8,521 nucleotides of DNA. It comes from Aquirufa sp. Lineage in GTDB: Bacteria > Bacteroidota > Bacteroidia > Cytophagales > Spirosomataceae. The position numbers and the translations under genes are program-made. Location: NCBI GenBank assembly GCA_030833145.1, contig JAURHT010000085.1, forward strand, positions 1 through 8,521, given 5' to 3'. Below the pieces are notes generated by a model. The model saw only the letters and a program-made list of their open reading frames with translations, made no database searches and had not been told where the DNA came from. Shown one piece after another: positions 1-5,620 of the stretch; the first letter of the stretch is position 1, and each line of letters begins with the position of its first letter.

Positions 1-40
1 AAAGTGTTTTCCGTGAAGTTCGTATGTTTATGCTAGACAT
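1..40 (-). CDS. trpE: Partial ORF at window edge, probable start of anthranilate synthase component I
   Basis: Only the first 13 codons are inside the window, reading MSSINIRTSRKTL, and the frame is still open at base 1. The ATG at 40-38 is the first possible start, because an in-frame TGA sits at 46-44. The ORF begins about 20 bases after the U-run of a terminator that follows a Trp-rich leader peptide, which is where the first structural gene of an attenuated tryptophan operon belongs. TrpE proteins of Bacteroidota commonly open with a short basic, hydrophobic stretch of this kind before the conserved LADTxTPVS region, which here would lie off the window. The identification is inferred mainly from context. 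Another tryptophan-related gene, such as a different trp gene, an aromatic-pathway enzyme or a Trp transporter, is possible. If it is TrpE, the product makes anthranilate from chorismate together with TrpG. Confidence 0.5.
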   Translation of the reverse strand, partial: MSSINIRTSRKTL

Positions 41-61
41 GTTTCAAAGGGCAAAATTAAT

Positions 62-94
62 AAAAAAAGGCTTACTGTTGAACAGCAAGCCTTT
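62..94 (-). terminator. Attenuator terminator hairpin with U-run
   Basis: Bases 66-78 and 82-94 form a 13-bp stem around a 3-base loop (79-81). Read on the minus strand, the stem is followed directly by seven U residues (68-62, partly in the stem base). Position 74/86 is a G-U wobble in the minus-strand RNA but an A-C mismatch in the plus-strand RNA. Both the wobble and the U-run therefore say the structure works on minus-strand transcripts. It lies between the leader ORF and the next gene start at 40, so it acts inside a leader rather than at the end of an ordinary gene. Confidence 0.85.
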
Positions 95-137
95 AGTAAA
101 CATATCATGTACACACAGCGAAACTGTTCAGGGATTG
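62..137 (-). promoter_or_regulatory. Ribosome-mediated tryptophan attenuator (antiterminator/terminator switch)
   Basis: After the leader stop codon, minus-strand RNA contains UGAACAGU (130-123). It can pair over eight positions, the last a U-G, with GCUGUUCA (86-79), which forms the upper 5' arm and loop of the terminator. The two foldings exclude each other. A short hairpin with GGAU/AUCC stem (143-140 with 135-132) overlaps the leader's last codons. A ribosome waiting at Trp codons 10-11 would leave 130-123 free, so the antiterminator forms and transcription continues. A ribosome reaching the UAA at 140-138 would cover part of 130-123, so the terminator forms. This is the geometry of classical trp attenuation as known from enterobacteria. 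The base-pairing is seen in the sequence; the regulatory behaviour is inferred. Confidence 0.72.
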
Positions 138-179
138 TTATCCTTGCCACCAGTTTTTGTTGTATGTTGCTTTTGTCAT
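138..179 (-). CDS. trpL: Tryptophan operon leader peptide
   Basis: This 13-codon ORF reads MTKATYNKNWWQG and starts about 18 bases after a well-formed promoter. Tandem TGG codons at positions 10 and 11, close to the UAA stop, are what a Trp-sensing leader peptide needs. The E. coli TrpL peptide is likewise 14 residues with adjacent Trp codons near its end. The peptide probably has no function of its own; the rate of its translation is the signal. It is followed by a mutually exclusive antiterminator/terminator pair and then by a gene start at 40. No Shine-Dalgarno sequence is visible, but that is normal in Bacteroidota, and the A-rich 5' leader (ATAACAACACA before the ATG) suits initiation there. 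Two Trp codons out of 13 is far above chance, which is the main support. Confidence 0.7.
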   Translation of the reverse strand: MTKATYNKNWWQG

Positions 180-196
180 TGTGTTGTTATTTGATA

Positions 197-226
197 CAAA
201 TGTAGAGGGAAATCAGTAAAATCAAA
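197..226 (-). promoter_or_regulatory. Promoter of the Trp leader transcript
   Basis: Minus-strand TTTG (226-223), an 18-base spacer and TACATTTG (204-197) match the Bacteroidota housekeeping promoter pattern TTTG / TAnnTTTG. It is the best promoter match in the window. Transcription would start near 190-194, giving a 5' leader of about 12-15 bases before the leader ORF. The -33 box lies just after the stop codon of the VOC gene, so this unit has its own start and need not depend on read-through from purB. Confidence 0.75.
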
Positions 227-229
227 ATT

Positions 230-613
230 TTAACCGATCAAATCCCACAAATTTCCATATAAATCGGCGAATACGAGCACTTTACCATATTCTTCCTCGC
301 TTGGACCGCGTACAATCGTAATGCCCTGCGCGATTAAATTCGCATGATCTTTTTCAAAATCATCCGTATGCAAGAACAGAAATACGCGTCCTCCAGTCTG
401 ATTTCCTACTCTCGATTTTTGTTCGTCCGTCGCCGCTTTCGCTAAAAGCAATTGACAAGAACCCTCTCCTGAAGGTTGAACTAATACCCAACGTTTGACA
501 TCACTCAAAACAGTATCTTCCACTAGAGTGAATCCCAATTTTTCCGTGTACCAAGCGATGGCTTCGTCATAATCGGCTACCACGAGGGCGATGTGCATGA
601 GGCGGTGGTTCAT
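230..613 (-). CDS. VOC-family (glyoxalase/extradiol-dioxygenase fold) protein
   Basis: The 127-residue product has the single-domain length of the vicinal oxygen chelate family. The opening beta strand, MHIALVVADYDEAIAWYTEKL, has His7 at the usual first metal-ligand position. It is followed by GF and a second repeat with FLFLHTDDF (78-86, His82). The protein ends with the family's closing motif, DLYGNLWDLIG (117-127). The last metal ligand is usually Glu, and Asp124 sits at that place here. Many family members of this size are annotated only as glyoxalase/bleomycin-resistance-like, and the substrate cannot be told from sequence. The gene starts 13 bases after the purB stop on the same strand, so it is probably co-transcribed with purB. 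ATG at 613 is used; the Met at residue 6 is a possible alternative. Cytosolic: no signal peptide or membrane segment. Confidence 0.88.
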   Translation of the reverse strand: MNHRLMHIALVVADYDEAIAWYTEKLGFTLVEDTVLSDVKRWVLVQPSGEGSCQLLLAKAATDEQKSRVGNQTGGRVFLFLHTDDFEKDHANLIAQGITIVRGPSEEEYGKVLVFADLYGNLWDLIG

Positions 614-626
614 AACAGTAGCTTTA

Positions 627-1982
627 TTAGTTTTCGTCGCGGCCTACGAAGTTAAACGGCGAGATTAATTTTAATTCTGCCTTGATCGCATCCGAAACGG
701 CTAAGCCATCAATGAATGCGTGGAAAACAGACTGATCAATCTTTCCGTGGTGGCGTGTCAAATCTTTCAAGGCCTCATAAGGCTTAGGGAAAGCCTCGCG
801 GCGCAATACGGTTTGGATTGCTTCTGCGATAACCACCCAGTTATCTTCTAAATCCTGTTGGATTTTGCTATTGTTTAATTCTAATTTACCTAAACCGCGT
901 TGCAAGGAATTCAACGAAATCACGACGTGCGCCAAAGGCGTTCCTACGTTACGCAACACCGTCGAATCCGTCAAATCACGTTGTAAACGCGAAATCGGAA
1001 GCTTCGCTGACAAGAATTCAAAAAAGGCATTAGCCATCGCTAAATTACCCTCTGCGTTTTCAAAGTCAATCGGGTTTACCTTATGAGGCATCGCGGATGA
1101 ACCGATTTCACCTGCCTTGATTTTTTGCTTGAAATAACCCATCGAAATATATTGCCAAATATCTCTCGACAAGTCAATTAAAATCGTATCTAAACGCTTC
1201 AAGCCATCAAAATAGGCCGCTAAATTATCGTAATGCTCAATTTGAGTCGTGTACTGGCTACGCTTGATCCCTAAATCTGCATGCAATTTCGCCGCAAATT
1301 GTGGCCAATTAATCTCAGGGAATGACACCTGGTGTGCATTGAAATTACCCGTTGCTCCACCAAATTTTCCCGTAAAAGGAACTTGCGCTAACAGGTCTAA
1401 TTGACGATTCAAACGCTCCACGAAAACCTTAATTTCTTTTCCTAAACGCGTAGGAGAAGCGGGTTGTCCGTGCGTATGAGCTAATAACGGAATTTCTTTC
1501 CACTCCGTCGCGTAGGCCTCTAATGTGGCAACTACTCCTTGATAAGCTGGTAAAATCACCTCGCTATGTGCCTCTGCAATGGATAGAGGAATCGCTGTAT
1601 TGTTAATATCTTGAGACGTTAGGCCAAAGTGGATAAACTCCACAAAAGGGCTCATATCGCCAGGAAGTGCAAGCATTCGGTCTTTGATAAAATACTCCAC
1701 CGCCTTTACGTCATGGTTTGTCACCTTTTCGGTATCCTTGATCCACGTCGCATCCGCCTCCGTGAAATTCGTATACATGGAGCGCAATGCCGCATAATGT
1801 TCCTTAGGGAATCCTTTTAAGGGAGCCAAAGGAATCTCGCACAACGCAATAAAGTATTCGATTTCTACGCGCACTCGGTATTGAATCAATCCAAATTCGG
1901 AAAAATAAGGAGCAAGTGCGGCGGTTTGTTTGCGGTAACGACCATCAACCGGAGAAATGGCAGTCAATAAATTTAATTCCAT
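627..1982 (-). CDS. purB: Adenylosuccinate lyase
   Basis: The 451-residue enzyme belongs to the fumarase/aspartase superfamily. It acts twice in purine synthesis, releasing fumarate from SAICAR to give AICAR and from adenylosuccinate to give AMP. The family signature GEIGSSAMPHKVNP is at 291-304 in the flexible loop that carries the catalytic serine (Ser295, same number as in E. coli PurB). HTHGQPASPT is at 169-178 with the general-acid His171. TSQDINNTA (122-130) is the third conserved region. Length and motif spacing match the long E. coli-type PurB (456 residues), not the shorter B. subtilis type. A VOC-family gene follows 13 bases downstream. The sensor kinase gene is divergent, with 57 bases between the two starts. 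No truncation or missing active-site residue is seen. Confidence 0.97.
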   Translation of the reverse strand: MELNLLTAISPVDGRYRKQTAALAPYFSEFGLIQYRVRVEIEYFIALCEIPLAPLKGFPKEHYAALRSMYTNFTEADATWIKDTEKVTNHDVKAVEYFIKDRMLALPGDMSPFVEFIHFGLTSQDINNTAIPLSIAEAHSEVILPAYQGVVATLEAYATEWKEIPLLAHTHGQPASPTRLGKEIKVFVERLNRQLDLLAQVPFTGKFGGATGNFNAHQVSFPEINWPQFAAKLHADLGIKRSQYTTQIEHYDNLAAYFDGLKRLDTILIDLSRDIWQYISMGYFKQKIKAGEIGSSAMPHKVNPIDFENAEGNLAMANAFFEFLSAKLPISRLQRDLTDSTVLRNVGTPLAHVVISLNSLQRGLGKLELNNSKIQQDLEDNWVVIAEAIQTVLRREAFPKPYEALKDLTRHHGKIDQSVFHAFIDGLAVSDAIKAELKLISPFNFVGRDEN

Positions 1983-1999
1983 GCGATCTTATCAAAGCA

Positions 2000-2007
2000 C
2001 AAAGGTA
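2000..2007 (-). promoter_or_regulatory. purB promoter, -7 box
   Basis: Minus-strand TACCTTTG (2007-2000) fits TAnnTTTG and ends 17 bases before the purB ATG, giving a 5' leader of roughly 10-14 bases. No clear TTTG/TTG is found at the -33 position. The sequence next to it, bases 1989-2004, is repeated at 3090-3105. Confidence 0.55.
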
Positions 2008-2039
2008 CAACAATTTAAAAATTATCCGTAATTTCAAGC

Positions 2040-3071
2040 ATGCTAAGTCCTCGCTACCTTTCTGTCTTATTAGCCTTTGTCATCGCTGGGGTGGCAACCG
2101 CCTTTATTTCGTTTCTTCCACACTCTGATTCTGCCACCTTGTTTGTTAGTTTTATCAGTGTTTTGATTTTTGGGTCCATCCTGATCTTTTTTGCCTTGGA
2201 CAACCTCGTTTTCAAAGAAGTCAACGATTTATATGACCAAATCAAGCAGATCAAAAAGAAGAATTTTCCCTTAATTTCTCGTAAGCAATTAGTCCAAAAA
2301 GAGAACCCCATCGAACTCTTGAAGAAAGAACTAACCGCCTACGTTTCCACCACGGAGGACGAAGTAAAAGAATTAAAAAAGGCAGCTGTTTACCGCCAAG
2401 AATTCCTCGCAGACGTATCCCACGAACTTAAAACGCCCATTTTCGCAGCCCAAGGCTTTGTCCATACCCTTTTAGACAATCCAGATGAAAGCCCGGAAAT
2501 TCGTCAAAAATTTCTTGAAAAAGCCGCCAAAAGTTTAGACGGCCTGGATGTCTTAGTGCAAGATCTATTAACCGTTTCTAAGATTGAAACCGGTGCCATT
2601 AAAATTGAAAAGAAACGTATCAATCTCAGACCTCTCATCGAAGACATCTTTGATCAATTAGAAAGTAAGGCCAAGAAACGAGGGGTTAGCTTACAACTAA
2701 TTTGCGCAGACACGGCCATCGATGTAAAAGCGGATGCACAACGTATTCAACAGGTGCTCGTTAATCTTATCGACAATGGAGTCAAATACGGGAATCAAGA
2801 CGGGAAAGTAACTGTCAGCATTGAGGATCGCAAAAAAGCCTACCAAATCACCGTAAAAGACAATGGGCCAGGCATCCCTGAAAAACACTTACCACGCATT
2901 TTCGAACGATTTTATAGAATCGACAAAAGCCGCACTAAACTCAGCGGCGGAACCGGCCTAGGTCTCTCCATCGTAAAGCACATCGTTCAAGCCCATGGCA
3001 GTAAAATAACGGTGCTTTCAAAGGTGGATAAAGGGACGAGTTTTAGCTTTAAGTTAGAACGAGCTATATAA
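2040..3071 (+). CDS. Membrane sensor histidine kinase (HisKA-HATPase_c, PhoR-like)
   Basis: The 343-residue kinase is anchored by two N-terminal membrane segments (about 8-26 and 33-53) separated by a very short loop. That leaves almost no extracytoplasmic sensor domain, so any signal is probably sensed in the membrane or by a partner. A short charged helical linker (about 60-118) follows. The HisKA domain carries the H-box FLADVSHELKTP (122-133) with phospho-accepting His128. The ATPase domain has the N-box NLIDN (242-246), the G1 box DNGPGIP (274-280), an F-box around FERFYRID (288-295) and the G2 box GGTGLGLS (303-310). All catalytic motifs are intact. No response regulator gene is adjacent, so the partner must be encoded elsewhere. 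The stop codon lies inside a perfect palindrome that likely ends the transcript. No convincing promoter was seen in the 57-base gap to purB. Confidence 0.93.
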   Translation: MLSPRYLSVLLAFVIAGVATAFISFLPHSDSATLFVSFISVLIFGSILIFFALDNLVFKEVNDLYDQIKQIKKKNFPLISRKQLVQKENPIELLKKELTAYVSTTEDEVKELKKAAVYRQEFLADVSHELKTPIFAAQGFVHTLLDNPDESPEIRQKFLEKAAKSLDGLDVLVQDLLTVSKIETGAIKIEKKRINLRPLIEDIFDQLESKAKKRGVSLQLICADTAIDVKADAQRIQQVLVNLIDNGVKYGNQDGKVTVSIEDRKKAYQITVKDNGPGIPEKHLPRIFERFYRIDKSRTKLSGGTGLGLSIVKHIVQAHGSKITVLSKVDKGTSFSFKLERAI

Positions 3072-3093
3072 AAATGGCCATGGCCATTTTTAT
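3068..3093. terminator. Perfect 26-base palindrome at the end of the kinase gene
   Basis: Bases 3068-3080 and 3081-3093 are exact reverse complements. The core is TGGCCATGGCCA, flanked by A-runs on the left and T-runs on the right. As RNA it would fold into a GC-centred hairpin ending in U residues on either strand, the form of a bidirectional terminator. It contains the kinase stop codon (3069-3071). A protein-binding palindrome is an alternative reading. Confidence 0.6.
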
Positions 3094-3121
3094 CAAAGCA
3101 CAAAGTACAAAGCAAAAAGCA
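3094..3121. repeat. Heptamer tandem repeat (CAAAGNA, four copies)
   Basis: Four consecutive 7-base units are seen: CAAAGCA, CAAAGTA, CAAAGCA, AAAAGCA. A related heptamer array is found at 7585-7612 on the other strand. The first part of the array, with the bases before it (3090-3105), is identical to 1989-2004 on the other side of the kinase gene. Function unknown. Confidence 0.7.
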
Positions 3122-3131
3122 CAGAGGTGGA

Positions 3132-3166
3132 ATACAAAAAGGGACGCGCTGCGTCCCTTTTTGTAT
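3132..3166. terminator. Strong bidirectional terminator between the kinase gene and prfA
   Basis: A 16-bp perfect stem joins 3132-3147 to 3151-3166 with a 3-base loop. The GC-rich top GGGACGC/GCGTCCC sits on an A/T base that supplies a five-base U-run on either strand. It stands in a convergent gene gap and would stop both the kinase (plus) and prfA (minus) transcripts. Confidence 0.85.
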
Positions 3167-3205
3167 GAATTCAGGAATAAAGAAATATTCCTAGCTCTTT
3201 AGAAA

Positions 3206-3270
3206 GGTTTAGTAAAACAAATTCGGAAAAATATGGCGAAGCCCATTTTTCGAATTTGATTGACTAAACC
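3206..3270. repeat. 65-base imperfect hairpin overlapping the prfA stop codon
   Basis: The outer arms GGTTTAGT (3206-3213) and ACTAAACC (3263-3270) are exact complements. The inner parts pair through AAATTCG/CGAATTT and AAAAAT/ATTTTT with small bulges, and GGC/GCC closes a GAA loop. The prfA stop codon (3266-3264) is in the right arm. On the minus strand the stem is followed by UUUCU, so it may be prfA's first terminator. Its total length and layout match the element at 7467-7531. Confidence 0.65.
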
Positions 3271-4334
3271 GCCCCTTCAGTCAACCTCTCCGCATTCTCC
3301 GCAATCCTCAACTGCTCAATAAAGTCAGCGATTTCTCCATCCATTACAACTGGGAGATTATAAACGGTTAAGCCGATACGGTGATCTGTTACACGGCCTT
3401 GAGGGTAATTGTATGTTCTAATTTTATCCGATCGGTCTCCTGAGCCTACCATCGACTTGCGATTTCCGGCAATTTCTGCGTTGCGTTTCGCTAATTCGAT
3501 TTCGTATAAACGAGAACGTAAAACCGTCATCGCTTTGTCAAAGTTCTTGATTTGAGAACGCTCATCCTGGCACTGTACCACTAAACCTGAAGGAATGTGG
3601 GTAACACGAACGGCTGAATAAGTCGTATTTACTGACTGACCACCTGCTCCGGAAGAACAGAAGGTATCTTTCCGAATATCATTCATATTGATTTGAACGT
3701 CTACTTCATCTGCTTCTGGCATCACAGCTACAGTTGCAGCGGACGTGTGAATACGACCAGCAGATTCTGTCGCTGGAACGCGTTGAACGCGATGAACGCC
3801 TGATTCAAACTTTAATTTGGCATATACATCTTCGCCCTGAACGGACGCAATAATCTCTTTGTAACCACCTGCGGTACCGTCAGTGAAGTCCATGATTTGG
3901 AAAGTCCAACCCATTTTCTCTGCGTAGCGTTGGTACATGCGGAAGATGTCTCCAGCAAAAATCGATGCTTCGTCGCCACCTGCTCCGGCACGAACCTCGA
4001 GGATACAGTCCTTCGAATCATTCGGGTCGCGGGGGATTAACATCTCTTTTAAAACCTCCTGCATTTCTTTTTCTGCTGGAACTAATTCTTCTAATTCCGC
4101 TTTGGCCATGTCGCGAAAATCCTCGTCTTTTTCCGTAGCGATCACTTGTTTCGCCTCATCGATGGAGCCTAACAAGTTTTGGTAGGCCATATATTGGTCT
4201 ACGATCTTTTGCAAATCCTTGTATTCTTTACTCAAGGTCTTGAATTTCTTCAAGTCCGATACCACCTCTGGCATCGCAATTTGTTGTTCTACTTCTAAAA
4301 ATCTTTCTCGGATGGCCTCTAGCTGCTCCAGCAT
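3264..4334 (-). CDS. prfA: Peptide chain release factor 1
   Basis: The 356-residue product is a full-length class I release factor. It recognises UAA and UAG stop codons in the ribosomal A site and triggers release of the finished protein. The stop-codon tripeptide PAT (187-189, in [15 protein letters not shown]) marks it as RF1; RF2 would have SPF. The peptidyl-tRNA hydrolysis motif GGQ is at 231-233, inside [17 protein letters not shown]. The Gln is normally methylated by PrmC. The N-terminal helical domain (1-100) and the following RAGAGGDEA stretch (115-123) are typical of the family. In this window UAA, UAG and UGA stops are all used (prfA itself ends in TAG). The gene is alone on its strand here, convergent with the kinase gene and divergent from the lipoprotein gene. 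Confidence 0.97.
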   Translation of the reverse strand: MLEQLEAIRERFLEVEQQIAMPEVVSDLKKFKTLSKEYKDLQKIVDQYMAYQNLLGSIDEAKQVIATEKDEDFRDMAKAELEELVPAEKEMQEVLKEMLIPRDPNDSKDCILEVRAGAGGDEASIFAGDIFRMYQRYAEKMGWTFQIMDFTDGTAGGYKEIIASVQGEDVYAKLKFESGVHRVQRVPATESAGRIHTSAATVAVMPEADEVDVQINMNDIRKDTFCSSGAGGQSVNTTYSAVRVTHIPSGLVVQCQDERSQIKNFDKAMTVLRSRLYEIELAKRNAEIAGNRKSMVGSGDRSDKIRTYNYPQGRVTDHRIGLTVYNLPVVMDGEIADFIEQLRIAENAERLTEGAV

Positions 4335-4359
4335 AACATTTTGGTTTTAAAAAACGTTG

Positions 4360-4367
4360 CAAAGATA
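4360..4367 (-). promoter_or_regulatory. prfA promoter, -7 box
   Basis: Minus-strand TATCTTTG (4367-4360) matches TAnnTTTG and lies 25 bases before the prfA start codon. The same eight bases precede the epimerase-like gene at 8479-8472. No clear -33 TTTG is present at the expected distance. Confidence 0.6.
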
Positions 4368-4380
4368 GTAATTAAATCCA

Positions 4381-4411
4381 TTGCCCTTTGCCCTCGTTTA
4401 GAATACCTTTG
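4381..4411 (+). promoter_or_regulatory. Promoter of the small lipoprotein gene
   Basis: TTG (4381-4383), a 20-base spacer and TACCTTTG (4404-4411) fit the Bacteroidota promoter pattern. The -7 box ends 17 bases before the ATG at 4429, giving a short 5' leader. Confidence 0.6.
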
Positions 4412-4428
4412 CATAAATTCTCCAAACG

Positions 4429-4887
4429 ATGAAACACGCCCTACTCCTTTTCGCTTTAATCGCCTTGCAAGCTTGTGATTTTTCCAAACGCATCGATACC
4501 GCTGCGGCCGTCAAAGAGATGAAAGCGAGACAAGTGAAGCGCGTTTTACCTCAAGATATCGTCAATCAAGTCGATACGTGGGGGCAAGAAATACAGGCAA
4601 AAGGAGCAATGAAACTAGACAGTGCAACCAAAGCGCTTCAGATTACGGTTCGCACAGGCGCTCCAGCTTCCCTAAAAGCGTCATTTAAAGATGCGAAAAT
4701 GGTCGAAATTATGGATGCCTTGGATTATTCATTAGGCCAAAAACAGGACATCCCGCCCTCCATCCAGAAAAATACGGCTGGCGACAGCTTATACTATTTC
4801 TATCCCTCAGAAACGGGTGAAATTACCGTTCTTGGATTCGCGAAAAACATCGTGATTCAAAATATGGACCGCCCCCTAATTAAATAA
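4429..4887 (+). CDS. Small lipoprotein of unknown function
   Basis: The 152-residue protein opens with MKHALLLFALIALQAC, a signal peptide with a lipobox (LQAC, Cys16). It should be cleaved by signal peptidase II, lipidated and anchored to a membrane facing the periplasm. The mature part begins DFSK, followed by a charged helical stretch rich in Lys and Arg (about 22-60). A mixed alpha/beta region then ends in the hydrophobic strands SLYYFYPS and ITVLGFAKNIVIQ. There is no haem-binding CxxCH, no catalytic motif I know, and no negatively charged surface-export signal directly after Cys16. I do not recognise the family. The gene has its own promoter, and its stop overlaps the stop of the convergent DUF2520 gene by eight bases. 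The expected role is an envelope protein; nothing more can be said. Confidence 0.8.
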   Translation: MKHALLLFALIALQACDFSKRIDTAAAVKEMKARQVKRVLPQDIVNQVDTWGQEIQAKGAMKLDSATKALQITVRTGAPASLKASFKDAKMVEIMDALDYSLGQKQDIPPSIQKNTAGDSLYYFYPSETGEITVLGFAKNIVIQNMDRPLIK

Positions 4888-5620
4888 GGTTGCGTTCCAG
4901 AATTTGATTGATTTGAAAATTCACTTCGCGTAAATGAGGATCCGAAATTTCCTTCGAAAGTGGGTTTCCTGTGAAGAAAGCTTGTACATGTTGTTGTACC
5001 AGACCGTGTAATAGACTTGGTTCTAGTTCAATCGATTGCAATAATTCTTGAGCGTGAGACCACAGGTTTTGAGTTAAAACACCGGCTAAAAGCATTGCCT
5101 TGTGAATCTTCTTTCGTTCTTCCCCATTCACTAAATACATCGCATCAGTGATGTCTTTTGCCAAAGCCACTAAGGTATTTTGGGTTTCTTCCACCAATAC
5201 TTCTAAGCAGATCGGCATTTGATCTAATTTGATTCGACGGCCTGCTTCAAGATGTTGAACAGGGAAAAACACGCCCATCTGGTTTGTACTTTCACGTGCT
5301 GGATCATATAATAAATTAGCCTCCGCTAAAGAAAAGGTGCCACTAACGAGAATCAGTGTCGCGTATTTTGGCAATAATAATTCTTTCAAAACCTCTGGGT
5401 AAGCCGATTCTGGAACACAAAGGAAAAATACGGTGGCTGCGGATTCCGAAAAATCTAAATCTTCCTGCACTTTCGCATTGTATAAATAGGAAACGAGGTC
5501 TTTTGCCTTCGAGGGCTCTCGACTGAAGACTTCCTGAACCGAATTTCCAGCATTTTCTAAGGCCTTTGCGATATGCCAGGTAACGTTTCCTGCACCGATA
5601 AACGATATTTTAAAACTCAT
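4880..5620 (-). CDS. Rossmann-fold/DUF2520 protein (putative NAD(P)-binding oxidoreductase)
   Basis: The 246-residue protein begins with the dinucleotide-binding motif SFIGAGNVTWHIAKAL (Gly9, Gly11), followed by the first Rossmann half to about residue 115. FFLCVPE (65-71) is the usual second strand. The C-terminal half fits DUF2520: GVFFPVQHLE (116-125) takes the place of the family's HPLQ region, the helix KIHKAMLLAGVLTQNLW (171-187) corresponds to its conserved helix, and TGNPLSKE (217-224) stands where the TGPAxRGD stretch usually is. Such proteins are often labelled as F420- or NADP-dependent oxidoreductases by fold alone; their substrate is not known. The start ATG overlaps the stop of the upstream HNH gene (ATGA), so the two are almost certainly translated from one mRNA. 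No signal peptide is present, so the protein is cytosolic. Confidence 0.85.
   Translation of the reverse strand: MSFKISFIGAGNVTWHIAKALENAGNSVQEVFSREPSKAKDLVSYLYNAKVQEDLDFSESAATVFFLCVPESAYPEVLKELLLPKYATLILVSGTFSLAEANLLYDPARESTNQMGVFFPVQHLEAGRRIKLDQMPICLEVLVEETQNTLVALAKDITDAMYLVNGEERKKIHKAMLLAGVLTQNLWSHAQELLQSIELEPSLLHGLVQQHVQAFFTGNPLSKEISDPHLREVNFQINQILERNLI

Noticed and set aside
3..193. Plus-strand frame open from the left edge through the leader region
   Set aside because: It runs through the attenuator hairpin and the minus-strand promoter, ends in a Cys/Val-rich stretch unlike a protein, and has no promoter. It is best explained as the antisense of the leader.
3094..3121. CRISPR-like repeat array
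   Set aside because: The units are 7 bases in direct tandem with no spacers.
3206..3270. Integron attC site
   Set aside because: Size and hairpin form suggested it, but the ends do not fit the GTTRRRY/RYYYAAC core sites, and no integrase or cassette array is present.
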